In this document: in pieces, positions 40,733 to 48,824 of the stretch
Layout: the number at the start of each line of letters is the position of its first letter
Numbering within the stretch: position 1 is the first letter of the stretch
DNA from: Paraburkholderia unamae
GTDB lineage: Bacteria; Pseudomonadota; Gammaproteobacteria; Burkholderiales; Burkholderiaceae
DNA length: 64,000 nt
Direction: 5' to 3'
NCBI RefSeq assembly: GCF_003268775.1
Contig: NZ_QLSU01000005.1
Location: 348,084 to 412,083, forward strand
Position numbers and translations under genes: made by a program
The notes under the pieces: generated by a model
Told to the model about the DNA's origin: nothing
The model's input: only the letters and a program-made list of their open reading frames with translations
Database searches by the model: none

Positions 40733-42562
40733 ATGACAGAGCCAAACAAAAAACCCGACTCGGGCGGACAAACGTTCCGCAAGGTCCTCGGCTTCACTTT
40801 CCGGCACTGGTCGCGCCAGCCGGTACGCGTCACGGCCGTGGCGCTCGCCTCGTTGCTCGGCGCGCTCGCCGACGTGCTCACGCCGCATTACGCGGGCCAG
40901 CTCGTCGACGCCCTCACCCGCGACGGCGCAGCCGCCAGCGGCAGCGCATGGCACGCGGCCGTCGTCGCGTTCTGGGCGCTCACGGCGCTCGGGCTTGGGG
41001 GCACGATCATGCGCCAGGCGGCGTATCGCAACATCATCGTGCTCACGCTGCGCATGATGAGCGACATCGCCACGCAGGCGTTTCACCGCGTGCAGCGCTT
41101 CTCGACCGACTGGCACGCCAACAGCTTCGCGGGCTCGACGGTGCGCAAGGTCACGCGCGGCATGTGGGCACTCGACCTGCTCAACGACACGCTGCTCGTC
41201 GCCCTCTTTCCCTCGCTCGTGATGCTGGTCGGCTCGACGCTGCTGCTCGCGCTCCAGTGGCACGTCATGGGTCTCGTGGTCGGAGTCGGCTCGGCGCTGT
41301 ATCTCGCCATCACGGTCTCGCTCTCGCTGTTCTACGTCGCCCCCTCGGCGCGGCTCGCGAACCAGTGGGATACGAAGATGGGCGGCGCGCTGGCCGACGC
41401 CATCTCGTGCAACGCCGTGGTCAAGGCCTTCGGCGCGGAAGCGCGCGAGGAAGCGCGGCTTGCGCGCGTCGTCTCGAAGTGGAACAGCCGCACACGGCGC
41501 ACGTGGCAGCGCGGCACGCTCAACGGCGGCGTGCAGGGCGCGCTGCTCGTGGGCATGCAGGCCGCCATCCTCGGCGCGGCGCTGCTGCTGTGGGCACGCG
41601 GTCTTGCGAGCGTGGGCGACATCACGTTCGCGCTGACGCTGTTCTTCCTGCTCAAGGGCTATTTGCGCGACGTGGGTATGCACGTGCGCAACCTGCAACG
41701 CTCCGTCAACGACATGGAAGAACTCGTGACGCTCGACGCCGAGCCGCTCGGCATCGACGACCGGCCCGGCGCGCCGCCCATCGTGATCGATCAGGGCGAC
41801 ATCCGTTTCGAGAACATGACGTTCCGCTATGGCGCGCAAGATCGAGCACTGTACGAAAACCTCTCGCTGCGCATCGCGCCTGGCGAGCGCGTGGGCCTCG
41901 TCGGGCACTCGGGGTCCGGCAAGACCACGCTGGTCAAGCTGATCCAGCGCCTGTACGACATTTCGGACGGCCGCATCACGATTGACGGCCAGGACATCGC
42001 GCGCGTGCAGCAGGCGTCGCTGCGCTCGCAGATCGCCATCGTGCAGCAGGAGCCCGTGCTGTTTCACCGCTCGCTCGCGGAGAACATCGCCTACGCGCGG
42101 CCCGGCGCCACGCATGCCGAAATCGAGCGCGCGGCGAAGCTCGCGAGCGCGCACGACTTCATCGCGGCGCTGCCGCACGGCTACGACACACTGGTTGGCG
42201 AGCGCGGCGTGAAGCTCTCGGGTGGCGAGCGCCAGCGCGTGGCGATTGCGCGCGCGTTCCTCGCGAACGCGCCGATCCTGATCTTCGACGAAGCGACCTC
42301 GAGCCTCGACAGCGAAAGCGAAGTGCTGATCCAGCAGGCCATGGAGCGGCTGATGGAAGGCCGCACGACCGTCGTGATCGCGCACCGGCTCTCCACCGTG
42401 CGCGCGCTCGACCGGTTGCTCGTGCTGGAGCGCGGGCGCGTGGTGGAGGAAGGCACGCACGACGCGCTCGTGCGGCGCGAGGCCGGACTCTACCGGCGCC
42501 TGTTCGAGCGCCAGGCGCTGGAGTTGACGAAGGGGCTCGCCGACGACGTGATTCTGCGCTGA
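40733..42562 (+). CDS. ABC exporter with fused membrane and ATPase domains
   Basis: The 609-residue half-transporter starts at MTEPNKKPDSGGQTF, just before the first membrane region; the longer frame upstream is not protein-like. Residues about 20-320 carry six membrane helices (VTAVALASLLGALADVLTPH and others). The ATPase has Walker A GHSGSGKTT, signature VKLSGGERQRVAIARAF, Walker B ILIFDEATSSLDSES and H-loop VIAHRLSTVR. It belongs with MsbA/multidrug type IV exporters and likely works as a homodimer. The substrate is unknown. Confidence 0.92.
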   Translation: MTEPNKKPDSGGQTFRKVLGFTFRHWSRQPVRVTAVALASLLGALADVLTPHYAGQLVDALTRDGAAASGSAWHAAVVAFWALTALGLGGTIMRQAAYRNIIVLTLRMMSDIATQAFHRVQRFSTDWHANSFAGSTVRKVTRGMWALDLLNDTLLVALFPSLVMLVGSTLLLALQWHVMGLVVGVGSALYLAITVSLSLFYVAPSARLANQWDTKMGGALADAISCNAVVKAFGAEAREEARLARVVSKWNSRTRRTWQRGTLNGGVQGALLVGMQAAILGAALLLWARGLASVGDITFALTLFFLLKGYLRDVGMHVRNLQRSVNDMEELVTLDAEPLGIDDRPGAPPIVIDQGDIRFENMTFRYGAQDRALYENLSLRIAPGERVGLVGHSGSGKTTLVKLIQRLYDISDGRITIDGQDIARVQQASLRSQIAIVQQEPVLFHRSLAENIAYARPGATHAEIERAAKLASAHDFIAALPHGYDTLVGERGVKLSGGERQRVAIARAFLANAPILIFDEATSSLDSESEVLIQQAMERLMEGRTTVVIAHRLSTVRALDRLLVLERGRVVEEGTHDALVRREAGLYRRLFERQALELTKGLADDVILR

Positions 42563-42591
42563 ACCGCCGCGCCCTCCCGCCCGAGGCAGGC

Positions 42592-42897
42592 TCAGGCGGG
42601 AACGGCGCGCGGGTGAGGCTTGATGCGCGCGAGCACTTCGGCAAGCGCCTCGTTCGCGATCTCGGTGTCGTAATGCGTCTGGAGCGCCATCCAGCTGCGT
42701 GCGTCGGTGCCGAAATAAACCGCGAGGCGCACGGCCGTATCCGCCGTGATGGCGCGCTTGCCGAGCACGATCTCGTTGATACGGCGAGGCGGCACGCCAA
42801 TGGCCTTGGCAAGCGCGTACTGGCTGACGCCCATCGGCTTGAGCCACTCTTCGTTCAGGATCTCGCCCGGTGTGGCAAGCGGTACTTCACGTGCCAT
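42592..42897 (-). CDS. higA: HigA-type antitoxin (XRE family)
   Basis: The 101-residue protein starts at MAREVPLATPGEILNEEWLKP, typical of HigA/VapI antitoxins. The helix-turn-helix is GVSQYALAKAIGVPPRRINEIVLGKRAIT (about residues 25-55), followed by DTAVRLAVYFGTDARSWMALQ. It should bind and neutralise HigB and repress the pair by binding the palindrome upstream of higB. It lies 11 bases downstream of the toxin gene, the toxin-first order usual for higBA. Confidence 0.94.
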   Translation of the reverse strand: MAREVPLATPGEILNEEWLKPMGVSQYALAKAIGVPPRRINEIVLGKRAITADTAVRLAVYFGTDARSWMALQTHYDTEIANEALAEVLARIKPHPRAVPA

Positions 42898-42908
42898 GAT
42901 TTTGCTCC

Positions 42909-43190
42909 TCAGTGATAGTCCACGATGCGTACGTCCGATGCCTCGTCGCCCGCGAAATGAAAGCAGATGCGCCACTGCGCATTGATGCGGATGCTGTACC
43001 AGCCGTCCAGCTCCCCGCTGAGGCTCTCCAGCCGGTTGCCCGGCGGCGCCCTCAGGAACGCGAGCGTAGCGGCGGCATGGATCTGCTGAAGCTTGCGCAT
43101 TGCGACCGTTTCAATGGCGATGAAGCGGGCAATGCGCCGCCCCGCAAAGAGCGCCGCAGTCTCGCGGCAGGCAAAGGAAGTAATCGTCAT
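42909..43190 (-). CDS. higB: HigB-type toxin (RelE superfamily)
   Basis: The 93-residue toxin is a ribosome-dependent mRNA interferase by family. Recognisable features are MTITSFACRETAALF near the start, a basic helix (MRKLQQIHAAATLAFLRAPPGN), then LSGELDGWYSIRINAQWRICFHF and terminal DVRIVDYH. These are the beta-sheet and conserved Arg/Tyr/His features of HigB. There is no ribosome site; the promoter -10 ends three bases before the ATG, so the transcript may be leaderless. Confidence 0.94.
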   Translation of the reverse strand: MTITSFACRETAALFAGRRIARFIAIETVAMRKLQQIHAAATLAFLRAPPGNRLESLSGELDGWYSIRINAQWRICFHFAGDEASDVRIVDYH

Positions 43191-43192
43191 GG

Positions 43193-43228
43193 ATAGTAAC
43201 GTCTCACGTTATTAACGTCAAGCGTTAC
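43193..43228 (-). promoter_or_regulatory. higBA promoter with nested palindromic operator
   Basis: TTGACG (43221-43216) and TACTAT (43198-43193) are 17 bases apart on the minus strand. A nested palindrome covers them: outer arms GTAACG (43196-43201) and CGTTAC (43223-43228), inner ACGTTATTAACGT (43206-43218), all sharing a centre at 43212. It is a two-shell HigA-type operator, and bound HigA would occlude both hexamers. Confidence 0.82.
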
Positions 43229-43413
43229 CAGTGTGGAATATGTGCGATTCACGCACCAGTCAGCCGTTCGGCCAACACGGGCAACCGCGCGCCGCCGCGC
43301 CGGCGCACCGGTAGACAGGCCCACCGATCAAAAGGCATTGCGCGCTCCCGCGTTCTGGGCGACGCGCCCGCCCGCGTGGCGTAAAATGTGCGCTTTCCAG
43401 CCAGAATCCCAAC

Positions 43414-44580
43414 ATGACGCTCGCCTCCACCCCTGAGATCATCGCCGAACTCAAAGCCGGCAAGATGGTCATCCTCGTCGACGAAGAAGACCGGGAAAAC
43501 GAGGGCGACCTCGTCATTGCAGCGGAATTCGTCACGCCCGAAGCCATCAACTTCATGGCGAAGTACGGCCGCGGCCTGATCTGCCTCACGCTCACCCAGG
43601 AGCGCTGCAAGCTGCTCAACCTGCCGCTCATGACTTACCGCAACGGCACGCAGTACGGCACCGCGTTCACGGTCAGCATCGAAGCCGCGGAAGGCGTGAC
43701 GACCGGCATTTCCGCCGCCGACCGCGCCCGCACGATCCAGGCCGCCGTCGCGCACGACGCGCGCGCCGAGCACATCGTGCAGCCGGGCCACGTGTTCCCG
43801 ATCATGGCGCAGCCAGGCGGCGTGCTCGTGCGCGCGGGCCATACCGAAGCGGGCTGCGACTTCACGGCGCTCGCGGGCCTCACGCCGGCCGCGGTGATCT
43901 GCGAAGTCATCAAGGACGACGGCACGATGGCGCGCCTGCCCGACCTCATCGAGTTCGGCAAGGAGCACGGCCTGAAGATCGGCACCATCGCCGACCTGAT
44001 CCACTACCGCAGCCGCACCGAGTCGATCGTCGAGCGCGTGGCCGAGCGCACCATGCATACCGCGCACGGCCCGTTCCGCGCGGTCATGTACGTCGACCAC
44101 CCCACGCGCACGCCGCACATCGCGCTCGTGCGCGGCACGCCCAAGCCCGGCGAGGACACGCCCGTGCGCGTGCACGAGCCGCTCTCGGTGCTCGACCTGC
44201 TCGAAACGGGCTCGTCCACGCACTCGTGGACGCTCGACGCCGCCATGCGCGAGATCGCTTCGCGCGACGTGGGCGTGATCGTCATGCTCAACTGCGGCGA
44301 ACCCAAGGAACACCTGATCGACGTCTTCAAGGCGTTCGACCAGAAAGAGCGCGCGGAGGCGCTCGCCCGCCGGCCCGTGGACTTCAAGACCTACGGCATC
44401 GGCGCGCAGATCCTGCGCGAACTCGGCGTGGGCCGCATGCAGGTGCTCTCGAAGCCGCGCCGTCTTGGCAGCATGTCGGGCTACGGCCTGGAAGTCACGG
44501 GCTTCGTGCCGATGCCAGGCGGCGACACGCAAGCGCCCTGCGCGCCCGAAACCGCTGACCATACGTCGTCGCGCGGCTGA
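43414..44580 (+). CDS. ribBX: 3,4-dihydroxy-2-butanone 4-phosphate synthase with degenerate GTP cyclohydrolase II domain
   Basis: RibB (residues about 1-205) converts ribulose-5-phosphate to dihydroxybutanone phosphate for riboflavin synthesis: EEDRENEGDLVIAAEF, IDFMAKYGRGLIC-like segment, and AGHTEAGCDFTAL are intact. The C-terminal half has the GTP cyclohydrolase II fold but lacks its zinc motif: where E. coli RibA has RCDCG, this protein has SSTHSWTLDAAM with no cysteines. It is therefore the RibBX form, probably without cyclohydrolase activity; a separate ribA should be elsewhere. It precedes ribH by 57 bases. Confidence 0.92.
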   Translation: MTLASTPEIIAELKAGKMVILVDEEDRENEGDLVIAAEFVTPEAINFMAKYGRGLICLTLTQERCKLLNLPLMTYRNGTQYGTAFTVSIEAAEGVTTGISAADRARTIQAAVAHDARAEHIVQPGHVFPIMAQPGGVLVRAGHTEAGCDFTALAGLTPAAVICEVIKDDGTMARLPDLIEFGKEHGLKIGTIADLIHYRSRTESIVERVAERTMHTAHGPFRAVMYVDHPTRTPHIALVRGTPKPGEDTPVRVHEPLSVLDLLETGSSTHSWTLDAAMREIASRDVGVIVMLNCGEPKEHLIDVFKAFDQKERAEALARRPVDFKTYGIGAQILRELGVGRMQVLSKPRRLGSMSGYGLEVTGFVPMPGGDTQAPCAPETADHTSSRG

Positions 44581-44637
44581 AGTCGCATCGCGCCCCTTTT
44601 ACGCGTCACCACGCTCAACCGAACTTACGGACACCAC

Positions 44638-45153
44638 ATGGAAATCGGACAATACCAACCGAACCTCGACGGCGACGGACTGCGCATCGGCATCGTCCAG
44701 TCGCGCTTTAACGAACCCGTCTGCAACGGCCTTGCCGACGCCTGCATCGAAGAACTCGAACGCCTCGGCGTGACGGGCGAAGACGTGCTGCTCGTCACCG
44801 TGCCGGGCGCGCTCGAAATCCCGCTCGCGCTGCAAAAGCTCGCCGAAAGCGGCCAGTTCGACGCCCTGATCGCGCTCGGCGCGGTCGTGCGCGGCGAGAC
44901 GTATCACTTCGAACTCGTCTCGAACGAAAGCGGCTCGGGCATCTCGCGTGTCTCGCTCGACTTCAACGTGCCTATCGCGAACGCCGTGCTCACCACCGAG
45001 AACGACGAACAGGCCGTGGCGCGCATGACCGAAAAGGGTCGTGACGCCGCGCGCGTCGCCGTGGAAATGGCGAACCTGACGGTGGCGTTGGAGCAGCTCG
45101 ACGGCGGCGACGACGATGAAGAAGACGAGGAAGACGAAGAGGAACAGCAATGA
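44638..45153 (+). CDS. ribH: 6,7-dimethyl-8-ribityllumazine synthase
   Basis: Lumazine synthase condenses dihydroxybutanone phosphate with the ribityl pyrimidine, the penultimate riboflavin step. It has 171 residues. Family motifs are [44 protein letters not shown] and [15 protein letters not shown] ([14 protein letters not shown]). The last 15 residues form an acidic tail of Asp and Glu, an addition to the compact 150-residue fold. Its stop overlaps the nusB start by four bases (ATGA). Confidence 0.96.
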   Translation: MEIGQYQPNLDGDGLRIGIVQSRFNEPVCNGLADACIEELERLGVTGEDVLLVTVPGALEIPLALQKLAESGQFDALIALGAVVRGETYHFELVSNESGSGISRVSLDFNVPIANAVLTTENDEQAVARMTEKGRDAARVAVEMANLTVALEQLDGGDDDEEDEEDEEEQQ

Positions 45154-45584
45154 AGAGCGCGCGCCGCCGCTCCCGCGAACTGGCCACGCAGGGGTTGTAT
45201 CAGTGGCTGCTGTCGGGTGTGCCCGCCGGCGAGATCGACGCGCAACTGCGCGGTTCGCAGGGCTACGACAAGGCCGATCACGAGCATCTGGACGCGATCC
45301 TGCACGGCGTCATTCGCGAGTCGGACGAACTGTCCGCCTCCATCACGCCGTGCCTCGACCGTCCGATCGAGCAGCTTTCGCCCGTCGAACGCGCGGTGCT
45401 GCTCGTCGCGACCTACGAGTTCAAGCATCACGTCGACATTCCGTATCGCGTCGTGATCAACGAAGCGGTCGAGCTCACGAAGACCTTCGGCGGCTCGGAT
45501 GGCTACAAGTATGTGAACGGCGTGCTCGACAAGCTCGCGGCGCAACTGCGCGCCACCGAAGCTCAAAACGCCCGCAAGTCGTAA
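45150..45584 (+). CDS. nusB: transcription antitermination factor NusB
   Basis: NusB, with NusE, binds boxA RNA in the ribosomal RNA antitermination complex. It has 144 residues. It opens with the Arg-rich [36 protein letters not shown] and [19 protein letters not shown] follow, and FVNGVLD is here [10 protein letters not shown]. Coupling to ribH by a four-base overlap is the standard ribH-nusB arrangement. Confidence 0.97.
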   Translation: MKSARRRSRELATQGLYQWLLSGVPAGEIDAQLRGSQGYDKADHEHLDAILHGVIRESDELSASITPCLDRPIEQLSPVERAVLLVATYEFKHHVDIPYRVVINEAVELTKTFGGSDGYKYVNGVLDKLAAQLRATEAQNARKS

Positions 45585-45673
45585 TAGCGCGAGCCGCCGG
45601 GGCAACCGGGCGCCCTGAAGCACAGCGCCCCGCCCCGCGCGCCGCGTGATCTGCCTGTACTGGAAACACCCGC

Positions 45674-46870
45674 ATGAACACCGTTGCCGAACCGCTGCTG
45701 CGGCTTGCCGCGCGCGTCGACGAGATTCAGCCGTTCTACGTCATGGAACTGGCGAAGGAAGCCGCCAGGCTCGAGCGCGCCGGACGCGACATCATCCACA
45801 TGGGCATCGGCGAGCCGGACTTCACGGCGCCCGAGCCCGTGGTCGAGGCCGCGGCCGCCGCGCTGCGCAGCGGCGTCACGCAATACACGAGCGCGCTGGG
45901 CATTCACGCGCTGCGTGAAGCGATCGCCGCGCACTACCAGCACGCGTACGGCCTCACGGTCGATCCGGCGCGCATCGTCGTGACGGCGGGCGCCTCGGCG
46001 GCGCTCCTGCTCGCGTGCACGGCGCTTGTCGACCGTGACGACGAAGTGCTGATGCCCGACCCCTGCTACCCGTGCAACCGGCACTTCGTGGCCGCCGCGG
46101 AGGGCAAGCCGGTGCTCGTGCCGAGCGGCCCGGAGGCGCGCTTCCAGCTCACCGCCGCCGATGTCGAGCGCCTGTGGACGGCGCGCACGCGCGGCGTGCT
46201 GCTCGCCTCGCCGTCGAACCCCACCGGCACCTCGATCGAACCCGACGAACTCAAGCGCATCGTGCAGAGCGTGCGCTCGCGCGGCGGCTTCACGATCGTG
46301 GACGAAATCTACCAGGGGCTGTCGTACGACGCGCCGCCCGTCTCCGCGCTCTCGTTCGGTGACGACGTGGTGACCGTCAACAGTTTCTCGAAGTACTTCA
46401 ACATGACCGGCTGGCGTCTGGGTTGGCTCGTGGTGCCGCCTTCGCTCGTCGGCGCGTTCGAGAAGCTCGCGCAGAACCTGTTCATCTGCGCTTCGGCGCT
46501 CGCCCAGCACGCCGCGCTCGCGTGCTTCGAGCCGGACACGCTGAAGATCTACGAAGCGCGCCGCCTCGAATTCAAGCGCCGCCGCGACTTCATTGCGCCC
46601 GCGCTCGAATCGCTCGGCTTCACGGTGCCCGTGATGCCCGACGGCGCGTTCTATGTCTACGCCGACTGCTCGAACGTCGCGCACCCCGCCGCCGGCGACA
46701 GCGACGCGCTCACCCGCGCGATGCTGCACGACGCGGGCACGGTGATGGTGCCGGGCATGGACTTCGGCGTGGCCGCGCCGCGCCAATACGTGCGGCTGTC
46801 GTATGCGACGGCGTACGAGCGTCTGGAGGAAGCGGTCACCCGGCTGCATACGTTCTTCGGCCGCTGCTGA
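45674..46870 (+). CDS. PLP-dependent class I/II aminotransferase
   Basis: The 398-residue cytosolic enzyme has fold type I PLP motifs: HMGIGEPDFTAPEPV, TAGASAALLLACTAL, LLASPSNPTGTSI (conserved Asn), IVDEIYQGLSYD, Schiff-base lysine in VNSFSKYFNMTGWRLGW, and the C-terminal arginine in YVRLSYATAYERL. It resembles the aspartate/alanine aminotransferase subgroup. The amino donor and acceptor are not determinable. It starts 89 bases after nusB and ends at a terminator. Confidence 0.9.
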   Translation: MNTVAEPLLRLAARVDEIQPFYVMELAKEAARLERAGRDIIHMGIGEPDFTAPEPVVEAAAAALRSGVTQYTSALGIHALREAIAAHYQHAYGLTVDPARIVVTAGASAALLLACTALVDRDDEVLMPDPCYPCNRHFVAAAEGKPVLVPSGPEARFQLTAADVERLWTARTRGVLLASPSNPTGTSIEPDELKRIVQSVRSRGGFTIVDEIYQGLSYDAPPVSALSFGDDVVTVNSFSKYFNMTGWRLGWLVVPPSLVGAFEKLAQNLFICASALAQHAALACFEPDTLKIYEARRLEFKRRRDFIAPALESLGFTVPVMPDGAFYVYADCSNVAHPAAGDSDALTRAMLHDAGTVMVPGMDFGVAAPRQYVRLSYATAYERLEEAVTRLHTFFGRC

Positions 46871-46897
46871 TCGCCGCGGGCCGAGCAACAGACAAAG

Positions 46898-46923
46898 AAA
46901 AAGGCACCCGAGGGTGCCTTTTT
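46898..46923. terminator. bidirectional terminator between the aminotransferase and lytic transglycosylase genes
   Basis: A 12-bp stem AAAAAGGCACCC/GGGTGCCTTTTT around a GA centre with T runs on both strands, between convergent genes. Confidence 0.93.
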
Positions 46924-46989
46924 TGTTGCGTGCGGGCTTGCCGCTACGCGTGCATCACGTCAACGCATCACATCACCGCGTCACATCAA

Positions 46990-48192
46990 TCACGCGCCGA
47001 GCTCGGACGAGCCGTGCTTCTGGGCCGTCGTGCTCGTGCTGGCGTCGTCCTGGTCGGACGCACCCTTCGCAGCGGACGCCTTGTCTTCCAGCGCATGCGC
47101 GCCGTCAAGCGTCACATGCACGCGCTTGTCGCCGTTGATGCTTGCAACCTTCTGCGGCGCGGACGTGCTGGCCGTCGAGGTGACGGGCGCCTGCGGCGCG
47201 TTGATCGGCACGTTGCGGCCGCGGGCCACGTCGCGCAGACGTCCGCGCTCGGCCATCACCTTGGCGCCGTAGCCGCCGTCGTCCGGCGAGGTCGAACCGA
47301 CATAGAGGCGCAGGCCGCCGGGCAGCGAACCGCCACGCGCGATGCAATCCTTCAGCACCAGTGCGCCGACCTTGATATTGGCGAGCGGATCGAGCGCCGC
47401 GCTCTGGCCGCCGAAGTACCGGAACTTGTCGGAATGGACCTTCGACATGACCTGCATCAGGCCCTGCGCCCCCACACCGCTCTCGGCATACGGGTTGAAG
47501 CCCGATTCGATCGCCATCACGGCAAGCAGCAGCAGCGGATCGAGACCCACTTCGCGGCCAGTGTCGAACGCCGCCTTCACGAGTTCGCCAACGGGTTCCT
47601 GCGCCACGCGGTAGCGGCGCGCCAGATAGGTGGCGACGAGCGCTTGTTCGCGCGCCGAGACGAGCACGCGGTCGTCGCGGGCGTCGGGGGTGATGCGTTG
47701 CGGCGGGATCATGCGGGCGAGCGAGCCGACGCTCGGTAGCGTGCGCGGGTCGAGGCCATTGAGCGTGACCGCGTCGAGCGTGGCGATGCCGCCGTTCGAA
47801 ACCGAGGTCGCGACCTTGGCGACGGTGCCGTTGGAGCCGGCCGGCGAAACGCCGGCGTTGCCCGCTTCGGGCACGAGCGCTGTAGGCAGCGTCGCGCCGT
47901 CGGCGTTGTCGTCGTTGGTCGTCACGCCCGGAGGCGTGAACGAAGGCAGCGGGTTGCCTTGCAGCAGACGCGCCGGACCGGCCTGAACGGCCGCCGAGAC
48001 GAACGGCATCAGGCGCGCGGCCAGCGTGCCGCGCCACGTGGGCAACAGCCAAAGGGCCAGCGCGAGCAGAACGGCACAACCACCAACAATACTAAACAGG
48101 TGATGACTCAGGCGGGTGCCACGGCGCAGCAGCGCACGTAGGCCAAGAGCTACACGCTCGTCGGCGCGCCACCACGATAACCAGGTATTCAT
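46990..48192 (-). CDS. membrane-anchored lytic transglycosylase
   Basis: The 400-residue protein cuts peptidoglycan glycan strands. A single membrane segment at about 31-51 (HLFSIVGGCAVLLALALWLL) anchors it in the inner membrane facing the periplasm. A disordered linker of about 80 residues follows. The SLT domain has the catalytic Glu in LLAVMAIESGFNPYAES, then GAQGLMQVMSKVHSDKF and DPLANIKVGALVLKDCI. The C-terminal 80 residues are Ser/Thr/Ala-rich and low in complexity. Start: MNTWLSWWRADERV. Confidence 0.92.
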   Translation of the reverse strand: MNTWLSWWRADERVALGLRALLRRGTRLSHHLFSIVGGCAVLLALALWLLPTWRGTLAARLMPFVSAAVQAGPARLLQGNPLPSFTPPGVTTNDDNADGATLPTALVPEAGNAGVSPAGSNGTVAKVATSVSNGGIATLDAVTLNGLDPRTLPSVGSLARMIPPQRITPDARDDRVLVSAREQALVATYLARRYRVAQEPVGELVKAAFDTGREVGLDPLLLLAVMAIESGFNPYAESGVGAQGLMQVMSKVHSDKFRYFGGQSAALDPLANIKVGALVLKDCIARGGSLPGGLRLYVGSTSPDDGGYGAKVMAERGRLRDVARGRNVPINAPQAPVTSTASTSAPQKVASINGDKRVHVTLDGAHALEDKASAAKGASDQDDASTSTTAQKHGSSELGA

Positions 48193-48824
48193 CTACAGAT
48201 CTCCCCATGTTGCATGATCCGGCGGTGGGGTCGGCGCGAGGCTGACGGCCAATCGCAGGATCAAGACACCGCGCGCCCTGGCTGGTGCGGCAGCGGTGTC
48301 GGGAAAACGGCAAGTACGCCGTGTGTGGAACTCCTTTGGTATGACCAGGCACGCGATGTGCGCACACGGAGTTCTCACGCGAACAGCCAGCGCAAAGAGG
48401 CGCTGGCGAGAACAGCCAATCTAGACCGTGAACAAGCCGTGCAGGGATTCGGCTATACGGCGACGCGTTGCGTCTGAAGGACCGGGAAGTGGCTAAAAAT
48501 TGCAAGCCCTGCAACCAGTGTGGACGGATTCTATCAGCGTTTTATAGATCGTCAATACTATAGAATGTCAAAACTATAACTAATTGTAATGATGAACGGT
48601 GTTCATTCCGTTGGAAACCGCGCGCCAAGTACGTCTGCGGCGGTTATGCGGATTAGCCGCCAGCGTGTGCCAGCCAACACAGGTAAAATCGACAATCGTT
48701 ACACCGCGTTTCGTCCGGCTTTTCGCGCCGGCCGCGGATCCCGCAGCCGCCCGATGCGGCCCTCAAGTTGGCCACGCGGGCAGGCTACCGAGTTGTCCAC
48801 CGAGTTGCCCACGACTGGCTCCCG
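48193..48824. other. long intergenic region upstream of ubiD
   Basis: About 630 bases between divergent genes. A strongly AT-rich patch (48,535-48,600) with repeated ACTATA probably contains promoters and is followed by the palindrome ATGAACGGTGTTCAT (48592-48606). Remaining sequence is GC-rich without a supported gene. Confidence 0.55.
48592..48606. promoter_or_regulatory. 15-bp palindrome, possible operator
   Basis: Perfect arms ATGAAC and GTTCAT around GGT, directly after the AT-rich patch. The size and position suit a dimeric repressor, but the regulator is unknown. Confidence 0.4.

Noticed and set aside
43229..43413. FMN riboswitch before ribBX
   Set aside because: No RFN consensus blocks (AGGAUAC, GGGGCA-like) are present in the 185 bases upstream.
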